A DNA stretch of 64,000 bases from Enterovibrio baiacu (GTDB taxonomy: Bacteria; Pseudomonadota; Gammaproteobacteria; Enterobacterales; Vibrionaceae), in the NCBI RefSeq assembly GCF_004120195.1, contig NZ_SCHN01000018.1, forward strand, positions 56,655-120,654, read 5' to 3'. A model generated the notes under the pieces. That model was not told the origin of the DNA, ran no database searches, and saw nothing but the letters and a program-made list of their open reading frames with translations. A program made the position numbers and the translations under genes. Each line of letters starts with the position of its first letter. Position 1 is the first letter of the stretch. Of this stretch, positions 39,321 through 49,216 are shown piece after piece.

Positions 39321-40568
39321 ATGAAAAAGAACACCATGATTCAAACCCTGCCCCTCGCGGGTGCTTTGCTGCTCTCAACGGCAGCGGTACAGGCAGAAGA
39401 TGTAGAAGTCTTGCACTGGTGGACATCGGGCGGTGAAGCGGCTGCCTTGAATGTGTTGAAAGACGATCTGGGTACCAAGGGCGTCGGCTGGCAAGACATG
39501 CCAGTGGCGGGTGGTGGTGGTGGCAATGCCATGACTGTCCTCCGTGCGCGTGTGACCTCTGGCAATCCGCCTACTGCAGTTCAAATGCTTGGCTTTGATA
39601 TTCAAGACTGGGCGGCTGAAGATGTGGTGGCAAACCTGAACAGCGTTGCGGAAGCGGAAGGCTGGAATGAGGTTGTACCGACGGCACTTCAACGTTTCGC
39701 AAAATACGACGACAAATGGGTCTCAGCGCCCGTTAACGTGCATTCCACCAACTGGATTTGGGCGAACAAAAAACTGCTTGATGAAGTCGGCGCAAAGCAG
39801 CCAGAGAACTGGGATGAGCTGATTTCTGCACTTGATAAGCTCAAAGCCGCTGGCTATATCCCGCTGGCGCACGGTGGTCAGGCATGGCAAGACGCGACTA
39901 TCTTTGATGGCGTTGTGTTAACCACGGGGGGGATTGATTTCTACCGTAAAGCCATGGTGGATTTAGACCCTGACGCGCTGAGCTCCGACACCATGCTGAA
40001 AGTCTTTGATCGTATGACGCAGCTTCGTGGTTACGTGGATAAGAACTTCCCAGGCCGAGACTGGAACTTGGCATCAGCGATGGTGATTGAAAACAAAGCG
40101 GGCATGCAAATCATGGGTGACTGGGCGAAAGGGGAATTCCTCAAGGCAGGCCTGAAACCCAATGAAGATTTCTTGTGTTTCCGTATGCCGGGCACCCAAG
40201 GTATGGTGACCTTTAACTCGGATCAGTTCGTGATGTTTGATGTGGGCGAATCGAAAGCGCAGGACGAAATGGCGAAAGCCATCATGGCGCCTGCGTTCCA
40301 GTCCGCATTTAACGTGGTGAAAGGTTCAGTGCCTGCGCGCACTGATGTGTCAAATGCAGACTTTGATGCATGCGGAAAGAAAGGCATGGCAGACCTTGCG
40401 GAAGCCAACAAAAATGACACCTTGGTAGGCAGCATGGCTCATGGTCACGCTGCGCCGGCTGCTGTGAAAAATGCGGTTTATGATGTGGTGACCAACCACT
40501 TCAACGGCGGTATGGACTCACAGCAAGCAACGAAAGCACTGGTCTCTGCAGTTCAAGACGCTATTTAA
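39321..40568 (+). CDS. Sugar ABC transporter substrate-binding protein (CUT1)
   Basis: 415-residue periplasmic binding protein. Signal peptide [20 protein letters not shown] with cleavage after AVQA (residue 25). The mature start [20 protein letters not shown], plus [20 protein letters not shown] and [20 protein letters not shown], resemble glucose/mannose-type GtsA proteins of pseudomonads more than MalE. Ligand is therefore probably a mono- or oligosaccharide. First structural gene of the transporter operon. Confidence 0.9.
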   Translation: MKKNTMIQTLPLAGALLLSTAAVQAEDVEVLHWWTSGGEAAALNVLKDDLGTKGVGWQDMPVAGGGGGNAMTVLRARVTSGNPPTAVQMLGFDIQDWAAEDVVANLNSVAEAEGWNEVVPTALQRFAKYDDKWVSAPVNVHSTNWIWANKKLLDEVGAKQPENWDELISALDKLKAAGYIPLAHGGQAWQDATIFDGVVLTTGGIDFYRKAMVDLDPDALSSDTMLKVFDRMTQLRGYVDKNFPGRDWNLASAMVIENKAGMQIMGDWAKGEFLKAGLKPNEDFLCFRMPGTQGMVTFNSDQFVMFDVGESKAQDEMAKAIMAPAFQSAFNVVKGSVPARTDVSNADFDACGKKGMADLAEANKNDTLVGSMAHGHAAPAAVKNAVYDVVTNHFNGGMDSQQATKALVSAVQDAI

Positions 40569-40588
40569 AGACAGTGTGAGTGACACCA

Positions 40589-40617
40589 GCGGCTCTAGAT
40601 CCTAGAGCCGCGCTTTT
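40589..40617 (+). terminator. Intercistronic hairpin between binding protein and permease genes
   Basis: GCGGCTCTAG, loop ATC, CTAGAGCCGC, then GCTTTT. A strong 10-bp stem with a short T run; expected to protect the binding-protein message or attenuate the downstream genes, giving excess binding protein. Confidence 0.7.
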
Positions 40618-40651
40618 CATACCCGTGTCGCGCTACCTCAAGGATCGATGT

Positions 40652-41551
40652 ATGTCTTCTCAAGGAAAATACAGTTCGCGCCATTTCTGGCAGCAGCTGT
40701 TACCCAAAATTGTTATCGCGCCGTCCTTCGCGCTCATCCTGTTTTTTGTTTATGGCTTCATTGCTTGGACAACCTACATCTCGTTCAGTCGCTCTCGCAT
40801 GTTACCGAACTACAACCTTGATGGTGTGCGTCCTTACGAGAAATTATGGAATAGCCTGAATTGGCAAGTTGCACTCGAAAACCTCGCCATTTTTGGCATT
40901 CTTTATATCGTCATTTGCTGTGCCCTCGGTTTGCTTCTGGCGATTTTGCTTGATCAGAAAATTCGTATTGAAGGTGGCTTGCGCCCCATCTTCCTGTATC
41001 CGATGGCACTGAGCTTCATCGTGACGGGGACGGCATGGAAATGGTTTCTAAACCCGGGTTTAGGGCTCGAGAAAACCATGCATGAATTTGGGTGGGAGAG
41101 CTTCAGCTTCGATTGGTTGATAAACCCAGACATGGCCATTTATACCATTGTGATTGCGGGTGTTTGGCAAACGTCGGGCTTCGTCATGGCGATGTTTCTT
41201 GCTGGCTTGCGAGGCATCGACAGTGAAATGTTAAAAGCGGCGCAGCTTGATGGTGCGTCATCATTTCAGGTGTATCGCCGTATCATTATTCCGCAGCTTC
41301 GCCCTGTCTTTCTCAGTGCCTTTATCGTACTCGCGCACATGGCCATTAAGAGTTATGACTTGGTCATTGCGTTAACGGGCGGTGGGCCGGGGAACGCAAC
41401 GGCAATGCCAGCGACCTTTATGTATTCGTACACCTTTTCACGCAACCAAATGGCGGTGGGCTCGGCGAGTGCGATCATCATGTTGATGACCATCGCAGCC
41501 ATCATCATTCCGTATCTGTATAGCGAACTGAAGGAGAAGAAGCATGAGTAG
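40652..41551 (+). CDS. Sugar ABC transporter permease 1 (CUT1, MalF-like)
   Basis: 299-residue inner-membrane permease with six predicted helices. The EAA loop facing the ATPase is near EMLKAAQLDGASSFQVYRRI followed by IIPQLRP. The start at 40652 is preferred for AAGGA 7 bases upstream; the frame opens earlier but would run through the intercistronic hairpin. It overlaps the next permease by 8 bases. Confidence 0.9.
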   Translation: MSSQGKYSSRHFWQQLLPKIVIAPSFALILFFVYGFIAWTTYISFSRSRMLPNYNLDGVRPYEKLWNSLNWQVALENLAIFGILYIVICCALGLLLAILLDQKIRIEGGLRPIFLYPMALSFIVTGTAWKWFLNPGLGLEKTMHEFGWESFSFDWLINPDMAIYTIVIAGVWQTSGFVMAMFLAGLRGIDSEMLKAAQLDGASSFQVYRRIIIPQLRPVFLSAFIVLAHMAIKSYDLVIALTGGGPGNATAMPATFMYSYTFSRNQMAVGSASAIIMLMTIAAIIIPYLYSELKEKKHE

Positions 41552-42425
41552 CAGTGACACCTCTTCTCCCTTTCAAGGGGCTCGCTTTTGGCGAATTTTG
41601 ATTTACACCACCTTGATCGTATTTGCCTGCATGTACTTGCTGCCGTTGTTCGTCATGCTGGTGACGTCATTTAAAGAACTCGATGAAATTCGCCAAGGGA
41701 ACATGTTGGCCTTGCCAGAAGTTTGGACGGTCGAACCTTGGGTTTCTGCGTGGGGAACGGCGTGTATTGGCCTGACGTGTGAAGGCATCAGCGGGTATTT
41801 TACTAACTCCATCATGATCACTGTGCCGGGTGTGTTGTTATCAACCACCCTTGGGGCACTCAATGGTTATGTACTGACGAAATGGCGTTTCCGCGGACAC
41901 CGTTGGGTGTTTGGCTTGATGCTGTTTGGGTGTTTCATTCCGTTCCAAGTGGTATTGGTGCCGATGAGTCAGGTGCTGGGTACGCTCGGTTTGGCGAATA
42001 CCACGGCAGGTCTGGTGCTGGTGCATGCGATTTATGGGTTAGGGTTTACGACGTTGTTCTTCCGTAACTATTACGAAGCCTTCCCAAGTGAATTGATCCG
42101 CGCCGCCATGATTGATGGTGCTGGGTTCTTCCGTATGTTCTTCCGCATTTTATTGCCGAGTTCAGGGCCGATCATTGTGGTGACCATCATTTGGCAGTTC
42201 ACCAATATTTGGAATGATTTCCTGTTTGGTGCGTCGTTTGCGTCGGGCGATACCGCGCCGATCACCGTGGCGCTGAACAACTTGGTGAACTCATCTACCG
42301 GTGTAAAGGAATACAACGTGCACATGGCTGGCGCCATGATTGCCGCGCTCCCCACCTTGTTGGTGTACATCTTAGCGGGACGTTATTTCGTTCGTGGCCT
42401 GATGGCGGGATCAGTAAAAGGATAA
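41544..42425 (+). CDS. Sugar ABC transporter permease 2 (CUT1, MalG-like)
   Basis: 293 residues, six helices. EAA loop ELIRAAMIDGAGFFRMFFRI followed by LLPSSGPII near residue 190; C-terminus ends GLMAGSVKG, usual in this family. Starts inside the end of permease 1 (ATGAG) and ends 4 bases before the ATPase gene, so the three are one transcript. Confidence 0.92.
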   Translation: MSSSDTSSPFQGARFWRILIYTTLIVFACMYLLPLFVMLVTSFKELDEIRQGNMLALPEVWTVEPWVSAWGTACIGLTCEGISGYFTNSIMITVPGVLLSTTLGALNGYVLTKWRFRGHRWVFGLMLFGCFIPFQVVLVPMSQVLGTLGLANTTAGLVLVHAIYGLGFTTLFFRNYYEAFPSELIRAAMIDGAGFFRMFFRILLPSSGPIIVVTIIWQFTNIWNDFLFGASFASGDTAPITVALNNLVNSSTGVKEYNVHMAGAMIAALPTLLVYILAGRYFVRGLMAGSVKG

Positions 42426-42429
42426 GGTA

Positions 42430-43533
42430 ATGGCATCTCTAACGCTTAATAACGTAAAAAAACGCTTCGGCCACGTTGAGGTATTAAAAGGCATCAACAT
42501 TGGCATTGATGACGGTGATTTTCTGGTGCTGGTCGGCCCGTCTGGCTGTGGTAAATCAACACTGCTGAACATGATTGCGGGGCTCGATAGCATCAGTGAT
42601 GGTGAGGTCAGTATTGGGGATAGTGTGATCAATGAGCTGCACCCAGCAGAGCGTGATATCGCCATGGTGTTCCAGTCTTATGCACTTTATCCAAACATGA
42701 CGGTGGGGCAGAACATTTCGTTTGGCCTTGAAATGCGCCATGTGCCAAAGCCTGAAAGGGAAAAGAAAATCGGTGAAGTGTCGGCAATGCTGCAAATCGA
42801 GCACTTGCTAAAGCGTAAGCCTGGGCAACTCTCGGGCGGTCAACGCCAGCGGGTAGCGATGGGACGAGCGCTCGTGCGTGACCCGAAAATCTTCTTGTTT
42901 GATGAACCGTTGTCGAATTTGGACGCCAAACTTCGGGTGGATATGCGCACAGAGATCAAACGCCTTCATCAGCGTTTAAATGCAACCATCGTGTATGTCA
43001 CCCATGACCAAATCGAAGCCATGACATTGGCAACAAAAATTGCGGTGATGAAAGACGGCGAATTGCAGCAACTCGGCTCGCCAGCGGAAGTGTATGATGA
43101 CCCGGCCAATACCTTTGTCGCGACGTTTATGGGAAGCCCATCCATGAACTTGGTGGATGCGCTGGTGGAACGTGCTGATGCATCGGAAACACAACTGCAA
43201 TTAGCCGGGTTTGATGGAGAGCTACAATCTGTGACAGTGAAGTGTGGCTTTGAAACACTGAGCAACTACGTGGGTAAAACCGTGCAAATGGGGGTTCGCC
43301 CAGAAGACATTACCGAAAGCGAAGGCAGCACGCCCTCAACCTTGCATTGTAAGGTTGATGTGACTGAGCCAACAGGGGCGGATACTTACGTGATTACGTC
43401 ATTAGGCGGAAAGGAAGTGGTTGCGCGGATGCCTGCAAACATCCGTTTGAAGGCCGGCGACATGGCGCACTTTCGATTTAATCCTGAAAAGCTGGTGCTG
43501 TTTGATAGTGATTCGGGGAATCGTATCCGATAA
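42430..43533 (+). CDS. Sugar ABC transporter ATP-binding protein (MalK/UgpC type)
   Basis: 367-residue ATPase. Walker A GPSGCGKSTLLNMIAG, signature LSGGQRQRVAMGRALVRDP, Walker B IFLFDEPLSNLDAKLR and H-loop YVTHDQIEAMTLA. The C-terminal regulatory TOBE-type domain (from about residue 240, GSPSMNLVDALV) is typical of CUT1 ATPases. Last gene of the operon. Confidence 0.95.
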   Translation: MASLTLNNVKKRFGHVEVLKGINIGIDDGDFLVLVGPSGCGKSTLLNMIAGLDSISDGEVSIGDSVINELHPAERDIAMVFQSYALYPNMTVGQNISFGLEMRHVPKPEREKKIGEVSAMLQIEHLLKRKPGQLSGGQRQRVAMGRALVRDPKIFLFDEPLSNLDAKLRVDMRTEIKRLHQRLNATIVYVTHDQIEAMTLATKIAVMKDGELQQLGSPAEVYDDPANTFVATFMGSPSMNLVDALVERADASETQLQLAGFDGELQSVTVKCGFETLSNYVGKTVQMGVRPEDITESEGSTPSTLHCKVDVTEPTGADTYVITSLGGKEVVARMPANIRLKAGDMAHFRFNPEKLVLFDSDSGNRIR

Positions 43534-43534
43534 T

Positions 43535-43567
43535 AAAAGCGCTCCTGAGGGAGCGCTTTTGAATTTT
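43535..43567. terminator. Bidirectional terminator after the ABC operon
   Basis: AAAAGCGCTCC and GGAGCGCTTTT pair around a 4-base loop; it also faces the convergent chemoreceptor gene. Confidence 0.9.
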
Positions 43568-43589
43568 TGTTCATTTGAAAAGATGGCGA

Positions 43590-44888
43590 TTAGCCGACAT
43601 TCAACCCTGAAACCGTCTGAGCAACCGTCTGCGCACTCGCTTTAATTTCCTCCATCACGCCAGATGCCTCCGATATTTGAGACTGACCTTTTTGAGCGGA
43701 TTCGGAAACACTCGACATCTTTCCTGTGGCTTCAGACGTCAATTCGCGGTTCTTTTTTACCACGTCTGCAATTTCTGCAGTGGATTGGCTAGTACGTGCT
43801 GCCAGTTGTCTGACTTCATCTGCGACCACTGCGAACCCTCGCCCTTGATCGCCAGCTCGAGCTGCTTCTATCGCCGCATTTAATGCCAGTAAGTTAGTTT
43901 GGTCGGCGATATCACTGATTGTTGAGACAATCGCTTCGATGCTTTTTGATTGCTCATTCAATTGCGATATAGATGATGCTGTCTCTATGACCTGTTCAGA
44001 GATAGAGCGGGATGTCGACACTGTTGACTCCAGCACATCAGAACCTTGCTGTGCGACTTCTGCTGTTTTGACGGAGTTCGTATACGCTACTTCTGCGGCA
44101 GATCGAATCGCCTGTTCTTGTTCGACTTTCTCGGTAATGTTGGAGGCAAATTTCACAACGCTGACAACCTTCCCTTTGCTATCAAATATGGGATTGTAGG
44201 TGGCACGCAGCCAAAGTACACGGCCTGCACTGTCTTTGCGTTCAAACTGACCCGCTTTAAAATCTCCTGACGCGAGTTCAGCCCAAAAGTTAGGCTGAGC
44301 TTCGTAAAACGAGTCAGGGCAAAACATGCGGTGATGCTTACCTTGTATTTGTTCTAATGAGTAACCAACAGCACCAAGGAAGTTAGCATTGGCTTTAATG
44401 ATGGTACCGTCAGGCTCGAATTCGATGGTTGCCATTGATTTATCTAAGGCTTCGAATATAGCGCTTTGTTGATCTAGCAGTACTTTTTCTTTGGTGATAT
44501 CTGAGGCTATCTTCATCACACCCGTAACGGAACCGTCCGTTTTAATCGGGAAGTAAGATGCCTCTAACCAAATTCGTTTGCCTTTACTGTTCAAACGAGG
44601 AAAGGTGCCATTAATCACTTCTCCAGAACGCAATCGTTCCCAAAATCGATGATACTCAGGGCTATTTGAAAGTTCTGGATCACAGAGTTCTCGATGGTGT
44701 TTTCCTGTTAATTGGTCAAGAGAAAATCCAACGACCCCGAGGAATATGGAATTGGCATGTTGAACGATACCTTCAGGGGTAAAATAGATGGTGGCAATAC
44801 TGCTATTGATTGCATCTAAAATTGTTTGGTTTTTAGCAGCGCCTTCTCGGCTAGCTTGTAGTTCTTTTTTTAGTTTACCGTTGAACAT
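43590..44888 (-). CDS. Soluble PAS-PAS methyl-accepting chemoreceptor (BdlA-like)
   Basis: 432 residues without any membrane helix. Two consecutive PAS domains (about residues 20-130 and 142-252), each with a related core: [20 protein letters not shown] and [20 protein letters not shown]. The signalling domain holds the conserved hairpin tip [20 protein letters not shown] followed by [15 protein letters not shown]. This layout and size match BdlA of Pseudomonas aeruginosa (biofilm dispersion) and short Aer-like receptors. The signalling domain is short at its C-terminus, with no CheR-docking pentapeptide. The ligand or cofactor is unknown. Confidence 0.87.
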   Translation of the reverse strand: MFNGKLKKELQASREGAAKNQTILDAINSSIATIYFTPEGIVQHANSIFLGVVGFSLDQLTGKHHRELCDPELSNSPEYHRFWERLRSGEVINGTFPRLNSKGKRIWLEASYFPIKTDGSVTGVMKIASDITKEKVLLDQQSAIFEALDKSMATIEFEPDGTIIKANANFLGAVGYSLEQIQGKHHRMFCPDSFYEAQPNFWAELASGDFKAGQFERKDSAGRVLWLRATYNPIFDSKGKVVSVVKFASNITEKVEQEQAIRSAAEVAYTNSVKTAEVAQQGSDVLESTVSTSRSISEQVIETASSISQLNEQSKSIEAIVSTISDIADQTNLLALNAAIEAARAGDQGRGFAVVADEVRQLAARTSQSTAEIADVVKKNRELTSEATGKMSSVSESAQKGQSQISEASGVMEEIKASAQTVAQTVSGLNVG

Positions 44889-45093
44889 AGTGACACCCTG
44901 TCGCGTTAAACGGCGGTAAGCCGCAGAGTTTTTACGGGAAGTGAAGCATGCTGTTTAATCCATCATGGTTTACAGCTGCTCTATAAAGTTAGCTGAAAAA
45001 GAGTAGAGGTGTCTTTGTTGTGATTTCTTATGTGTAAAATTTAATGACGGATTTAAAAAAGAGGAAGCGCTATACAACTGTTGTATGAAATAT

Positions 45094-45128
45094 GTATCAC
45101 CCCAAATAGCGCCTATTCGGGGTGATAC
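45094..45128. terminator. Long hairpin downstream of corB
   Basis: GTATCACCCC and GGGGTGATAC close a stem extended by AATAG/CTATT with one A/C mismatch and a CGC loop. It immediately follows corB on the minus strand. No T run follows, so termination without Rho is unsure. Confidence 0.55.
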
Positions 45129-45134
45129 ACACGG

Positions 45135-46409
45135 TTAGCTCAGGGGCGCTTTAGGGACAGGGAGTATTTTTACCTGTTTAATCATGTTTTCAGCCACATC
45201 AATGATTTCCATTTGATGGCCTTCCACTTCAATGCTTACTTGGCAGTCCGGTATGTCTTCGAGGTGCTCCAAGATCAGGCCATTTAATGTTCGTGGTCCA
45301 TCGGTAGGTAGCGCCCAGTTCAAACTCTTGTTCAAATCACGGATATTCGCACTGCCTTCAATCATGTAGCTTCCGTCTGGTAATGCAGTGATCTCTTCGG
45401 CAAGACTCGGCGAAAGCGACGTCGTAAATTCGCCGACAATTTCTTCCAATATATCTTCCAACGTGACTAAGCCAATGATGTCGCCATATTCATCGACAAT
45501 CAGACCAATACGTTCTTTGTTGCGCTGGAATTTGAGCATTTGGACGTTGAGGGGCGTGCCTTCAGGAATGTAGTAAACCTCGTCGGCAGCGCGTAACAAG
45601 TTCTCTTTATTGAACTCGTTTTCTACCATCATTCGGTAAGCTTCACGGACGCGAAGCATGCCGACAACTTCGTCTATGTTGTCGCGATAGAGCACCATTC
45701 TTCCATGCGGTGCATGGGTCAGTTGACGCATGATGGCTTTCCAATCATCGTTGACATTGATGCCTGTGATTTCATTGCGCGGCACCATGATGTCATTCAC
45801 GGCAATTTCTTCAAGCTCAAGGATTGATATCAGCATGTCTTGGTGGCGACGCGGGATAAGTCCCCCCGCTTCATTGACCACGGTTCTCAACTCTTCTGAG
45901 CTCAGATGGTCTTTGGCATCATGGCTGGTGGTCAAGCCGACTAAGCGAAGGAAACCATTAGTAATGCCATTGACGAGCCAAACCAATGGGTACATCACCT
46001 TCATCAATATATTGAGTAAGATACTGCTGGTGTAGGAAACGCGCTCGGGATAAAGGGCTGCCAGCGTTTTAGGCGTGACTTCAGCAAAAACGAGCACCAC
46101 GAGGGTCAGGCCACCTGTTGCGATTGCGACACCCGCATCGCCGTAAAGGCGCATGCCTAAGATGGTTGCAATGGCTGAGGCCATAATGTTGACGAGGTTG
46201 TTACCTATCAGGATAAGACCAATCAATCTATCCGGACGATCTAGCAACTTTTCTACGCGCTTAGCACCTTTATGTCCTTGATTTGAAAGATGTCTAAGTC
46301 GATAACGATTTAACGCCATCATTCCAGTTTCGGAACCGGAAAAGTACGCTGATATGACGATGAGCAATACCAAAAGGGACGCGAGTGTTCCCGTCGATAT
46401 GTCGTCCAA
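45135..46409 (-). CDS. corB: CorB/CorC-type membrane protein (DUF21-CBS, YfjD)
   Basis: 424-residue member of the CNNM/HlyC-CorC family linked to magnesium and cobalt efflux or resistance. N-terminal DUF21 membrane domain (SLLVLLIVISAYFSGSETGMMALN on through three or four helices), paired CBS domains (about residues 200-330, with IMVPRNEITGI and GLIVDEYGDIIGLVTLEDIL) and a C-terminal transporter-associated domain. ypjD lies upstream on the same strand, the E. coli yfjD-ypjD arrangement beside ffh. Confidence 0.9.
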   Translation of the reverse strand: MDDISTGTLASLLVLLIVISAYFSGSETGMMALNRYRLRHLSNQGHKGAKRVEKLLDRPDRLIGLILIGNNLVNIMASAIATILGMRLYGDAGVAIATGGLTLVVLVFAEVTPKTLAALYPERVSYTSSILLNILMKVMYPLVWLVNGITNGFLRLVGLTTSHDAKDHLSSEELRTVVNEAGGLIPRRHQDMLISILELEEIAVNDIMVPRNEITGINVNDDWKAIMRQLTHAPHGRMVLYRDNIDEVVGMLRVREAYRMMVENEFNKENLLRAADEVYYIPEGTPLNVQMLKFQRNKERIGLIVDEYGDIIGLVTLEDILEEIVGEFTTSLSPSLAEEITALPDGSYMIEGSANIRDLNKSLNWALPTDGPRTLNGLILEHLEDIPDCQVSIEVEGHQMEIIDVAENMIKQVKILPVPKAPLS

Positions 46410-46535
46410 ACTGTTAATTCCTTTTAATTGTATTCAACCCTAATTAAGGGCAAAGATCGTACTCGCTGTCAAACTCAATGGTGATAATTCCACCGGTTAC
46501 GTTCAATATGTGTTTTGACAACGAGTGATGACACG

Positions 46536-46581
46536 ATATCCAAGCGATGTAAAACGCTGGAACCTCAGATTGTTTGGGTAT
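46536..46581. repeat. Short palindromic intergenic repeat, copy 1
   Basis: ATATCCAAGCGA and TTGTTTGGGTAT are imperfect inverted ends of a 46-base element between ypjD and corB. The right end is identical over 12 bases to the element at 53470-53520, and the left end matches in 11 of 13. Confidence 0.55.
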
Positions 46582-46585
46582 ACCA

Positions 46586-47380
46586 CTAGGCGATAATGAC
46601 TTCGCGCACAAAGCGACTGCCAAAGTAAGCTAAAGTCAGTAAAAACGCGCCTACGATGCTGATCCAAATGACGCGGCGACCACGCCATCCTGAGCGATAG
46701 TGACCCCACAACAACACACCGTAGACAACCCATGCCATCGCAGAAAGTACGGCTTTGTGTGCTTTGCCTTGAGCAATCATGTCTTGTACAAACACGGCTC
46801 CCGTGACCAGTGTCAGGGTAAGTAACACTTCACCAATCAAAATAATATTGAAGAGTTGGCGCTCTACCGCCATCAATGGTGGCAAGTTCGGGTTCATGAC
46901 CAGCTTTTTCTTGTTCTTCAGCTGGTGGTCGAGCCAAGCCAATTGGATGGCGTATAAAGTGGCAATCATCAAGGTTGAATAGGAGAACAAAGCCAGTGAG
47001 ATATGTATCAACACCTGAGGATTGGCTTCCAAGTGTGTGATAAACGCGCCGGGCAGTAAGGTGGCTGCCGCGAGATTAATTGCAGAGAAGCTATAGACGA
47101 CGGGGAGCAATACCCAGACGCGCATTTTGAACATCAAGCCTGTCGTCATTGCAGCAATGATAAAGCTGATCAGTGATGCCACATTGAGAATGCTAAGGTT
47201 CTGCCCACTAGACACATCAATAAGGTCAAAAAGCAGGTAGGCATGAAGGGCTAACGCACCGCTTGCGCTAAGAAACACCGCGCGTGCTGGGATCTGGTTT
47301 GGGCCAGACAAGCCTGGAATGATTTGTATGAGCGCTGCAAAGTAAAGCAGAGCGGCAGTAATGGCGATTAAGATATCCAT
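46586..47380 (-). CDS. ypjD: Inner-membrane protein YpjD (cytochrome c assembly/CcsA-HemX-like)
   Basis: 264-residue polytopic membrane protein with about eight helices, the length of E. coli YpjD (263). Conserved features are LHAYLLFDLI near residue 45, HISLALFSYSTLMIATLYAIQ and, towards the end, GKAHKAVLSAMAWVVYGVLLWGH, with His residues typical of the haem-handling CcsA/HemX family. Start at 47380 is chosen for length. The frame opens further upstream but there is no strong SD for either start. Divergent from ffh. Confidence 0.87.
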   Translation of the reverse strand: MDILIAITAALLYFAALIQIIPGLSGPNQIPARAVFLSASGALALHAYLLFDLIDVSSGQNLSILNVASLISFIIAAMTTGLMFKMRVWVLLPVVYSFSAINLAAATLLPGAFITHLEANPQVLIHISLALFSYSTLMIATLYAIQLAWLDHQLKNKKKLVMNPNLPPLMAVERQLFNIILIGEVLLTLTLVTGAVFVQDMIAQGKAHKAVLSAMAWVVYGVLLWGHYRSGWRGRRVIWISIVGAFLLTLAYFGSRFVREVIIA

Positions 47381-47740
47381 GTATTTTTCAGCATCGTCGC
47401 ATGAAAATGAAAACATCGAGTATACCTTGCTCAACCCTTCGTCGCTATTCAAGGGCATGGATCTTTGGGCGTTTACCTTGCGTAACGCGCTACAGCGCAC
47501 TGCTTTTGCGTGCTGCAGACATTCTTACATTTCTTAATCTAGGTACTCTGTCGGCCAATTTCGCCTTCTTAGTTAATCGAAGACAAGAAATAAACCCGCG
47601 CCAGTACTTTAAAACTATCGTTGAAGGCATCATGTTAGCGAGAAGGATAATGCGTTATAATCGCGGCAATTTTGTGTTTATCGCCACTTAAGCCTCATTC
47701 ATTGAAGTCGTGGTGCCGCCGCGTAGAGAGCGAGTAGGAC
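47381..47740. promoter_or_regulatory. Divergent ypjD/ffh intergenic region
   Basis: 360 bases with no credible gene. A consensus -10, TATAAT at 47656-47661, points toward ffh; its -35 is not clear. No operator or hairpin stands out. Confidence 0.45.
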
Positions 47741-49117
47741 ATGTTTGAAAACTTAACCGATCGTCTATCCCGAACGCTGAAGAACATCAGCGGTCGTGGC
47801 CGTCTTACTGAAGACAATATTAAAGACACCTTGCGCGAAGTGCGCATGGCGTTGCTGGAAGCGGACGTTGCCCTTCCTGTTGTTCGTGAATTCGTCAAGC
47901 GCGTAAAAGAAGCCGCGGTTGGTCTTGAAGTATCAAAGAGCCTGACGCCAGGTCAGGAATTCATCAAGATTGTTCAATCTGAACTTGAAGCCGTGATGGG
48001 CGAATCTAACGCAGAGTTAGATCTTGCTGCTCAGCCACCAGCTGTTGTCTTGATGGCCGGTCTACAAGGTGCGGGTAAAACAACCAGCGTCGGTAAACTG
48101 GGTAAGATGCTTAAAGAGCGTCACAAGAAAAAGGTACTGGTTGTGTCTGCCGACGTTTATCGCCCTGCGGCGATCAAACAGTTGGAAACCTTGGCTACCG
48201 ATGTGGGTATCGATTTCTTCCCATCGTCAACCGACCAAAGCCCAATCGACATTGCGAAAGCTGCACTGGCGCACGGCAAACTAAAATTCTATGACGTAGT
48301 CATCGTCGATACCGCAGGTCGCCTGCACGTCGACGAAGAAATGATGGACGAAATTAAAGACGTCCACGCTGCCATTACTCCGATTGAAACGCTGTTCGTG
48401 GTTGATGCCATGACAGGTCAAGATGCGGCGAACACGGCGAAAGCCTTCAACGATGCATTGCCACTTACCGGTGTTATCCTGACGAAAGTCGATGGTGATG
48501 CACGTGGTGGTGCGGCACTGTCTGTTCGTCATATCACGGGTAAACCGATCAAGTTCTTGGGTGTGGGTGAGAAGACCGACGCACTGGAACCGTTCCACCC
48601 AGATCGCGTTGCAAGCCGTATTCTAGGTATGGGTGACGTGCTGTCACTGATTGAAGACCTAGAACGTAACGTCGATAAAAACAAAGCTGAACAACTGGCG
48701 AAGAAATTTAAAGAGAAGAAAGGCTTCGATTTACAAGACTTCCGTGATCAGCTGCAACAGATGAAAAACATGGGCGGCATGATGGGGATGATGGACAAGC
48801 TTCCGGGCATGTCTAACCTTCCTGACGATGTGAAAAACCAAGTGGACGACAAAATGTTTGTTCAAATGGAAGCCATCATCAATTCCATGACAGCCAAAGA
48901 ACGCGCACGCCCAGACTTGATTAAAGGCTCACGTAAGAAACGTATTGCTGCGGGTTCTGGTACTCAGGTTCAAGACGTTAACCGCTTGCTCAAGCAATTC
49001 ACCCAGATGCAGAAGATGATGAAAAAAATGCAGAAGGGCGGAATGAAGAACATGATGCGTAATATGAAAGGCATGATGGGTGGTATGGGCGGTGGCGGCG
49101 GTATGTTCCCACGCTAA
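47741..49117 (+). CDS. ffh: Signal recognition particle protein Ffh
   Basis: GTPase that, with 4.5S RNA, targets nascent membrane proteins to FtsY. 458 residues: N domain, G domain with GLQGAGKTTSVGKLG and DTAGRLHVDEEMMDE and TKVDGDARGGAALS, and a Met-rich M domain ending in GGMKNMMRNMKGMMGGMGGG. Gene order ypjD-ffh-rpsP is conserved. Confidence 0.97.
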   Translation: MFENLTDRLSRTLKNISGRGRLTEDNIKDTLREVRMALLEADVALPVVREFVKRVKEAAVGLEVSKSLTPGQEFIKIVQSELEAVMGESNAELDLAAQPPAVVLMAGLQGAGKTTSVGKLGKMLKERHKKKVLVVSADVYRPAAIKQLETLATDVGIDFFPSSTDQSPIDIAKAALAHGKLKFYDVVIVDTAGRLHVDEEMMDEIKDVHAAITPIETLFVVDAMTGQDAANTAKAFNDALPLTGVILTKVDGDARGGAALSVRHITGKPIKFLGVGEKTDALEPFHPDRVASRILGMGDVLSLIEDLERNVDKNKAEQLAKKFKEKKGFDLQDFRDQLQQMKNMGGMMGMMDKLPGMSNLPDDVKNQVDDKMFVQMEAIINSMTAKERARPDLIKGSRKKRIAAGSGTQVQDVNRLLKQFTQMQKMMKKMQKGGMKNMMRNMKGMMGGMGGGGGMFPR

Positions 49118-49216
49118 TCACTTTCTTCCTTCCTTATATAAAGAAGACTTAAAGCGGCGGAGTTTCGCTAAGTGATTGAATGCTTCTTACAGCTGGTGCT
49201 TTTTTAGCTAAAGCAG

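Noticed and set aside
47401..47691. 96-codon + strand frame between ypjD and ffh
   Set aside because: It covers the ypjD start and the ffh -10 region and has no family features.
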